DNA of 64,000 nucleotides from Chelydra serpentina (Eukaryota; Chordata; Testudines; Chelydridae): positions 248,001 to 312,000 of the forward strand of contig JBAIAC010000054.1 of the NCBI GenBank assembly GCA_037349315.1. Direction: 5' to 3'. Position 1 is the stretch's first letter; every line of letters starts with the position of its first letter. Below, in pieces: positions 58,046 to 64,000 of this stretch. The notes under the pieces are model-generated. The model had not been told where the DNA came from. It saw nothing but the letters and a program-made list of their open reading frames with translations, and searched no databases. The position numbers and the translations under genes are program-made.

Positions 58046-58200
58046 CTCATAGACTCATAGACTTTAAGGTCAGAAGGGACCATTATGATCATCTAGTCTA
58101 ACCTCCTGCACAATGCAGGCCACAGAATCTCACCCACCCACTCCTGGAATAATCCTCTCCCCTATGTCTCAGCTATTGAAGTCCTCAAATCATGGTTTAA
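58046..58200 (-). mobile_element. CR1-family LINE 3' terminus
   Basis: CTCATAGACTCATAGACTTT followed by AAGGTCAGAAGGGACC, the same subfamily end as at 38751, truncated after about 155 bp where TGGTTTAAA ends the match. Confidence 0.85.
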
Positions 58201-58810
58201 AGGCTGTTGTGGGAGCTACCATGTGAGCCAGGGAGAAGAGTGTTTGTAAGGGATGCACAGTGAGGCAGGAGACTCCAAGTTGCAGCAGTATACAAAGGTC
58301 ACACTTGAGACCTAGCTTTGGAGAGTAACCCATTTGTCTGCAAGTTAGGCCAAGATATGCGGCAGCGGCTGTCTGCATGTGGTGAAGTTTAGCCAAAGCA
58401 GAGTTGAGACTGAATAAATATGAATTCATCTTAGATGGCTGCCAAGTCTGACTGTACTGGCCCAGTGGGCACACCCACACCCAGTGGGCACACCTTGATG
58501 GCAGTGGGATTTGCCTTCGTATGTCAGTGCTAAAGCTGGTCCTGCCGGATACCCCTCGTTCATCAGCAAACCTAAGTCCAGACTCCATCTGTCTGTAGTG
58601 AAGGCGAGGCTGAGTACCTGACACAGTCAGCTCAGACTAATACAGCTTTGGGCTATGGTCTAGGTTAGACAAGCATTTGGCCAAAAGCTAACAGTCTCCA
58701 GTTAAAAAGGCAAATTGTAATAACTGTTGCTCTTACTGGCCCTTTTCATTCATTACTGTGTAAATAAATTTACCCTAAATTTGCACCTGGTCTCCATTAG
58801 CCTCCATTTT
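58201..58810 (+). other. Intergenic sequence
   Basis: A tandemly repeated CCCAGTGGGCACACC motif (two copies near 58460-58495) is the only visible structure. Confidence 0.45.
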
Positions 58811-59042
58811 CATGGAGGATAGGTCCATGGGTGGCTATTAGCCAGGATTGTCAGGGACCCTATGCTCGGGGTTTCCTAAGCCTCTGCCAGGTGCTGGGAC
58901 TGAATGACAGGGGATGGATCACTCAATAATTTCCCTGTTCTGTTCATTCCCTCTGAAGCACCTGCCATTGGCCACTGTTGGAAGGCAGGATACTGGGCGG
59001 GATGGATCATTGGTCTGACCCAGTAGGGCTGTTCTTGTGTTC
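58811..59042 (+). mobile_element. LINE-like 3' UTR repeat ending in TTCTTGTGTTC
   Basis: The segment from GGAGGATAGGTCCATGG through CATTGGCCACTGTTGGAAG to GGTCTGACCCAGTAGGGC and TTCTTGTGTTC resembles the 3' end of a high-copy turtle CR1-like subfamily in sense orientation. Non-coding. Confidence 0.7.
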
Positions 59043-59172
59043 CTGGCCCAGTAGAGTTGTCCCTTGTTCTCTATGCAACTAGCTAAGGGGGGGTTGCTGC
59101 ATCGTCTCACTCCCTTTCTTAATCTCCTGTGCTTTAGATGCCATCTTGTGAGGAGGAAGTGCCCCTTGCAAG

Positions 59173-59909
59173 CAGGGCCATCCTTGGGCATACACAGTTG
59201 CATAGGGCACCATGAAATTTGGGGCATATGCAGCATCACCAGCCCCAGCGACCAGCCCTGTCCCTCTGCCAGCCCCCCACAGACTGCGCCCACTGCAAGG
59301 GGTAGGGCTGCCCATAGGGGTGTGTGGGGCCCCGGACAACTCCCTCTGCTCCACCTCTTACCTTTCCCCCCTGCTCTGGCCCTGGCCCACCCCCATTCCA
59401 CCTCTTCCCCCAGCAACCCTGCACTCACTGGCAGGAAGCGGAGCAACCCAGCTCCAGCCTGCTCTACTCCACCATCTCCCCACCACGGCACTCCGCTTCC
59501 CCCGCCGGTGAGTGCAGGGAAGTTGGGAAAGGACACACCCGCACTCATGAACGGCGGGAAGTGGAGCGACGAGGCCCTGGCCCGTTCCGCTCCCTTGCCC
59601 TTGCCCCAGCCCCAGCCATGTTGCTCAAGTTGGGGAAAGGACCGCCCCTGGCTCTCACCGGCAGCGGGAAGCAGAGCGCCACGGCTGGGAGCTGGCAGAG
59701 TAGAGCAGGCTGGGGCCCGGCTGCTCTGCTTCCCATAGCTGCTGTTGAGTGGAGGGGAATCCCTTCCCCCAAGCCTCCTCCCCCCAGCCACATGGCTGCG
59801 GCCCCAGGCCCCCACTAATCCACCGGACCACTCTGGGGCTGTGGGGCCCCCAAAAGTGGCCCCCCCATAGCTCCTGCCTACCAGACCCAAATGGCTAGGG
59901 ACGGCCCTG
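59173..59909. mobile_element. 737-bp hAT-like MITE
   Basis: Left end CAGGGCCATCCTTGGGC; right end reversed CAGGGCCGTCCCTAGCC. Perfect 8-bp duplication CTTGCAAG at 59165-59172 and 59910-59917. The interior is GC-rich with long chance frames but no transposase motif. Confidence 0.9.
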
Positions 59910-59917
59910 CTTGCAAG

Positions 59918-60101
59918 GGGCTGTTGAGGGTTCTCAGCACTTTGCTGAACTGGGCTCTTGATGAGCGAGTTGCCTGTTCCCTGCTGTCACTGATTCACTG
60001 AATGGCCTTAGACCACTCTGATCATCTGGTCTGACCTGCATAGCACAAGCCAGAGAACTGCCCTGACATAATCCCTTCTCCTTAGTCTGCCCCTTGCCTT
60101 C
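59918..60101 (+). other. Short spacer with an old CR1-like patch
   Basis: GATCATCTGGTCTGACCTGC near 60018 is a decayed CR1 3'-end motif; nothing else. Confidence 0.4.
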
Positions 60102-60542
60102 TCACCCACCATGTTGCTGCTCCTCGTTCCATAATCCCCCTTCCCTGACAGCCCCACCCTTTTTCTCTCCGTCTTCCTCTGACTCCTCCTGTGTGAGCAT
60201 AGGCGCGTGAACTAGGGGGTGCCAGCTCAGGAGCAGATGGGTAAGTCCTCCTTGTGACAGAGCCATATCCTCAGCCCCTGGTGGTGTGACAGCAGTCCTC
60301 TCTAGCTGGACAGCTTCCTCAGCCTTGGATGTGTCCATATGAATACTCTCAATGAATTCCTCGTGGGCACAGGTGCTCTTCAGCTTAGTCACCTCCTCCT
60401 GTAGCTTTCCCAGCTGCTTCCTCAGAGATTCTACCAGCAGGCACCGTTCACACTGGATGGTCTCCCCAGCCTGGCTTTCTGAGTGGGAGATGTAGGCCAG
60501 TCTTTGCAAATCCACACCTGGGTCTGGGTAGAGACATCCATG
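60102..60542 (-). pseudogene. LINE ORF1-like remnant (zinc finger plus coiled coil)
   Basis: A minus-strand frame of 137 codons (60515-60102) contains a Cys pair (CERC), LVESLRKQLGKLQEEVTKL with heptad-like leucines, and acidic C-terminal sequence. The layout resembles the amino half of ORF1 in turtle LINEs, but there is no esterase domain. A second plausible start lies just upstream near 60541. Most likely a decayed LINE ORF1, not a host gene. Confidence 0.5.
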
Positions 60543-60554
60543 GTCAGGTTCTCT

Positions 60555-60833
60555 GGGCTTGTCTACACTACCGTGCGGGGTTGATCTAGATACACCACTT
60601 CAGCTACGTGAATGGCATGGCTGAAGTCGACGTACTTAGATCTTCTTACTGCAGTAAGTTGTCAGCTGACACTCTCCCATCGACTCTGCTTGTGCGCCTC
60701 GTTCTGGTGGAGTACCGGAGTCGATGGGAGAGTGCTCAACGGTTGATTTATTGCTTCTATGCTAGACAGGATAAATCGACATCCCCTGCATCAATTGCTG
60801 CCCACCGATCTGGAGGGTAGTGTAGACAAACCC
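60555..60833. mobile_element. MITE, 279 bp, GGGCTTGTCTACACTA ends
   Basis: GGGCTTGTCTACACTACC at the left; the right end reversed is GGGTTTGTCTACACTACC. The interior has an inverted pair around ACTCTCCCATCGACTC (60671) and GAGTCGATGGGAGAGT (60718), giving a near-palindromic core. Related by ends to the MITE at 30404. Confidence 0.82.
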
Positions 60834-61739
60834 ATTGTCTGATCACAGGTGGAGGAGAGAGGCGCAGTGTTGACACTGGTGATGCGGCCCTTCCTAACCA
60901 TCATAGGCGTACACAGGGGTGTGCCCAGGCACACCCTAATGCCCTGAGCAGTACCGGCGGGTTTACACTAGCGCCCGGCCCATGCTCAACAGGGGCCCGT
61001 CAGCCGGCCAGGCACTGCACTTTGCTTGTGCTGCCCGCCGAGGGGCCACCGCAGGCTCCTCTCCTCTCCAGCCCCTCCCCCCGTGCTCCGCTCAGCTGTC
61101 CGGCCAGCCCAGGTATCTCCGCCCCATCCCCTCCGCCCACAGGGGTCTGCCTGCGGCTCCGGCTTGTCTTGCTCAGCCTGCCACCTCCCAGGCTGAGCCA
61201 CCTGGGACCACTGCAGGGGCCAGGTCATTCTCGGCTGGGGGGGCTTGTCTGGGCCCCGGGCAAGGGGGTTCTGAGGGAGCCTGGCCCAGGCAGGCCCCTC
61301 CACTCCCACTCTGATCCCAGCTGTGTCGCTGGCTCAGCCCAGGCAAGGAGAATAGCCTCCGTGTGTGGCTGGGGGGCAGGCAGGGTTGGGGAAGTGGGTC
61401 TCCCGAGCCCCAGGGAGAATGAAAACAGCCCAGGTCCCCCTCCTGCAGCGTTCTTTGCTTCCCTGCGGAAAGTGAAGAAGAAACAGGGGTGTGTGATTGG
61501 GAATGTTCATGGCATAGTTTGGGGGCATTGCCCCCCCCCAAATAGAGGTGAGGGGTCACATGCCCCTTCCCCCTTCCCCTCATTTCTGTGCAGCCTGGCT
61601 GAAAAAAGGTGCTGCTCAGCTCCCTGGACTTTGCAGCTGGACACCCCTTCTGGGTCCTAGTGCTGGTTGAGCTCCCTTCTGTGTGCCAGGAGCCAGCCTT
61701 CATTTTGTTAAATAGTGAGTTGTGGGGCGGGGCGGGCAC
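60834..61739 (+). other. GC-rich intergenic sequence
   Basis: GC-rich DNA with long chance frames on both strands. ATCATAGGCGTACACAGGGG near 60900 resembles one end of a turtle MITE, but no partner end is clear. No exon supported. Confidence 0.4.
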
Positions 61740-61985
61740 AGCAGGGGGAAAGAGGCAGTGGAGAAAGAAGGGGGTGGGATGGGGAGGAGATGGAGCGGTG
61801 GGAAAGAGGCATGGGATGGGGAAGAGAAGGGGATGGGGAAGCGGGAGTGGGGGGAAAGAGGCAGTGGGGAAAGAAGAGGGTGGGATGGGGAGGAGATGGA
61901 GCGGTGGGGAAGGGGCATGGGAGGGGGAAGAGAAGGGGATAGGGAAGCGGGGTGGGGGGGGGAAGAGGCAGTTTGGGAAAGGGGA
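61740..61985 (+). repeat. Purine-rich tandem repeat, about 106-bp period
   Basis: GAAAGAGGCAGTGG occurs at 61748 and 61854 and a variant at about 61962, a period of 106-108 bp. The strand is almost pure purine, with many GGGG runs. The minus strand is a matching polypyrimidine tract. Confidence 0.85.
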
Positions 61986-62037
61986 GGGATAGCTCAGTGG
62001 TTTGAGCATTGGCCTGCTAAACCCAGGGTTGTGAGTT
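61984..62037 (+). mobile_element. SINE head (tRNA-like 5' part), truncated by a LINE
   Basis: GGATAGCTCAGTGGTTTGAGC and AACCCAGGGTTGTGAGTT are the promoter-bearing head of the same SINE family seen at 36604. After about 54 bp it changes directly into LINE sequence, with no tail. Confidence 0.85.
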
Positions 62038-64000
62038 GCGAGGAGCCTAGGTAACAAAATGGAGGAATTAGAGCTACTGGTCCAGGAAGTGAAACCAGAT
62101 ATCATAGGAATAACTGAAACGTGGAATAGTAGTCATGACTGGAGTACAGGTATTGAAGGGTATGTGCTGTTTAGGAAAGACAGAAATAAAGGTAAAGGTG
62201 GGGGAGTAGCATTGTATATCAATGATGAGGTAGATTGTAAAGAAATAAAAAGTGATGGAATGGATAAGACAGAGTCTGTCTGGGCAAAAATCACATTGGG
62301 GAAGAAAACTACTAGAACCTCCCCTGGGATAGTGCTTGGGGTGTGCTAGAGACCACCGGGATCTAATTTGGATATGGATAGAGACCTCTTTAATGTTTTT
62401 AATGAAGTAAGTACTAATGGGAACTGTGTGATCATGGGAGACTTCAACTTCCCAGATATAGATTGGAGAACAAGTGCTAGTAATAATAATAGGGCTAAGA
62501 TTTTCCTAGATGTGATAGCTGATGAATTCCTTCATCAGGTAGTTGCTGAACCAACAAGGGGGGGTGCCATTTTAGATTTGGTTTTGGTGAGTAGTGAGGA
62601 CCTCATTGAAGAAATGGTTGTAGGGGACAACCTTGGCTCGAGTGATCATGAGCTAATTCAGTTCAAACTAAATGGAAGGATAAACAAAAATAAATCTGAG
62701 ACTAGGGTTTTTGATTTCAAAAGGGCTAACTTTAATAAATTAAGGAAATTAGTTAGGGAAGTGGATTGGACTAAAGAATTTATGGACCTAAAGGCGGAGG
62801 AGGCCTGGGATTATTTCAAGTTAAAGTTGCAGAAGCTATCAGAAGCCTGTATCCCAAGAAAGGGGAAACAATTCATAGGCAGGGGTTTTAGACCAAGCTG
62901 GATGAGCAAGCATCTCAGAGAGGTGATTAAGAAAAAACAGAAAGCATACAAGGAGTGGAAGATGGGAGGGATCAGCAAAGAAACCTACCTTATTGAGGTC
63001 AGAGCATGTAGGGATAAAGTGAGACAGGCTAAAAGTCATGTAGAATTGGACCTTGCAAAGGGAATTAAAACCAATAGTCAAAGGTTTTATAGCCATATAA
63101 ATAGGAAGAAAACAAAGAAAGAAGAAGTGGGACCGCTAAACACTGAGGATGGAGTGGAGGTTAAGGATAATCTAGGCATGGCTAGATTGGTTAAATTGGA
63201 AAAGATGGGGATCAATATGAAAATTGAGAGGTGGATAAGGAACCGGTTAAAGGGGAGACTATAGCGGGTCATACTGAAAGGTGAACTGTCAGGTTGGAGG
63301 GAGGTTACTAGTGGAGTTCCTCAAGGTTCAGTTTTGGGACCAATTTTATTTAATCTTTTTATTACTGACCTCGGAACCAAAAGTGGGAGTGTGCTAATAA
63401 AGTTTGCAGATGACACAAAGTTGGGAGGTATTGCCAATTCAGAAAAGGATCGGGATATCCTACAGAAAGATCTGGATGACCTTGTAAACTGGAGTAATAG
63501 TAATAGGATGAAATTTAATAGTGAGAAGTGTAAGGTTATGCATTTAGGGATTAATAACAAGAATTTTAGTTATAAGCTGGGGACGCATCAGTTGGAAGTA
63601 ACGGAAGAGGAGAAGGACCTCGGAGTCCTGGTTGATCACAGGATGACTATGAGTCGCCAATGTGATGTGGCTGTAAAAAAGCTAATGCGGTCTTGGGATG
63701 CATTAGGCGAGGTATTTCTAGCAGAGATAAGGAGGTGTTAGTACCGTTATACAAGGCATTGGTGAGACCTCATTTGGAATACTGTGTGCAGTTCTGGACT
63801 CCCATGTTTAAGAAAGATGAATTCAAACTGGAACAGGTACAAAGAAGGGCCACTAGGATGATGCGAGGAATGGAAAACCTGTCGTATGAAAGGAGACTCA
63901 AGGAACTTGGTTTGTTTACTTTAACCAAAAGAAGGCTGAGGGGAGATATGATTGGTCTCTTTAAATATATCAGAGGGATAAATACCAGGGAGGGAGAGGA
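62038..64000 (+). mobile_element. CR1-like LINE (second family), internally deleted, runs off the window
   Basis: From AGGAGCCTAGGTAACAAAATGG the sequence encodes an endonuclease (GITETW, then GDFNFPDIDW and SSDHELIQF). A TAG at 62347 interrupts it. Near 63190 the coding sequence jumps from the linker region to LEKMGINMKIERWI, skipping the fingers and early palm of the reverse transcriptase; comparison with the CR1 copies suggests about 200 residues lost. [14 protein letters not shown] and FADDTKLGG follow. There is a stop at 63262-63264 and a frameshift near 63700, after which HLEYCVQFW and RRLRGDMI continue in another frame. Dead copy. Confidence 0.9.

Noticed and set aside
58919..59890. 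A 323-codon minus-strand frame
   Set aside because: Covers the MITE at 59173-59909 and a LINE 3' UTR; no domain or splice signals.
61984..62037. A functional tRNA gene
   Set aside because: Only a tRNA-like SINE head; no full cloverleaf or acceptor stem.
61173..62105. A 310-codon Pro/Ser-rich minus-strand frame
   Set aside because: Translation of the complement of the purine-rich tandem repeat and GC-rich flank.
50127..64000. Neighbouring gene BSPRY, next to WDR31 in human
   Set aside because: No exon with matching motifs was seen downstream; it may lie beyond the window.

Overview
The window looks like nuclear DNA of a turtle. CR1-family LINEs are everywhere and their 3' ends carry the typical CATAGAAT-type repeat. 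A tRNA-headed SINE of the turtle (Cry) type shares its tail with the CR1 3' end. Many hAT-like MITEs with 8-bp target duplications, an endogenous retrovirus fragment and a TATA/poly(A)-bearing LTR are also present. The only host gene I can support is the 3' part of WDR31 on the + strand, recognised from the exact splice structure and predicted protein of four exons. Species-level identification is not possible from this.

Layout. From 1 to about 26262 there is one uninterrupted C-rich tandem array with a 96-bp unit. It holds 273 units minus a single 9-bp deletion, so the register never changes in 26 kb. Blocks of many units have been re-duplicated at spacings that are multiples of 96 bp (27, 38, 40, 45, 65 units). 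Because 96 is divisible by 3 and the unit is poor in stop codons, very long open frames run through it. I treat these as a satellite property, not as genes, but flag the near-absence of stops and indels for testing. The array ends about 270 bp upstream of a WDR31 exon, so it probably fills the preceding WDR31 intron.

From 26535 to 50126 lie the last four coding exons of WDR31 (26535-26574, 27844-27985, 30218-30380, 49966-50126). The last intron is about 19.6 kb and has been expanded by nested insertions. These include a MITE split by a CR1 LINE, a MITE inside a MITE, another MITE holding a Cry-type SINE, and a minus-strand retroviral env remnant with its LTR. There is also a plus-strand CR1 with a damaged reverse transcriptase, and one near-complete minus-strand CR1 with both reading frames open (44331 to about 48715).

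From 50127 to 64000 I see no further host exon. The region holds several hAT-like MITEs with perfect target duplications, a long LTR carrying a nested MITE and abutting a 5'-truncated CR1, CR1 3' fragments, and a purine-rich 106-bp tandem repeat. It ends with a SINE head fused to a second type of CR1-like LINE that runs off the window.

The parts relate mainly as host and parasites. WDR31 transcription must cross the array and the LINE-rich intron. CR1 enzymes are the likely mobiliser of the SINE. The MITEs would depend on a hAT transposase, of which at most a decayed trace (about 42243) is visible here.
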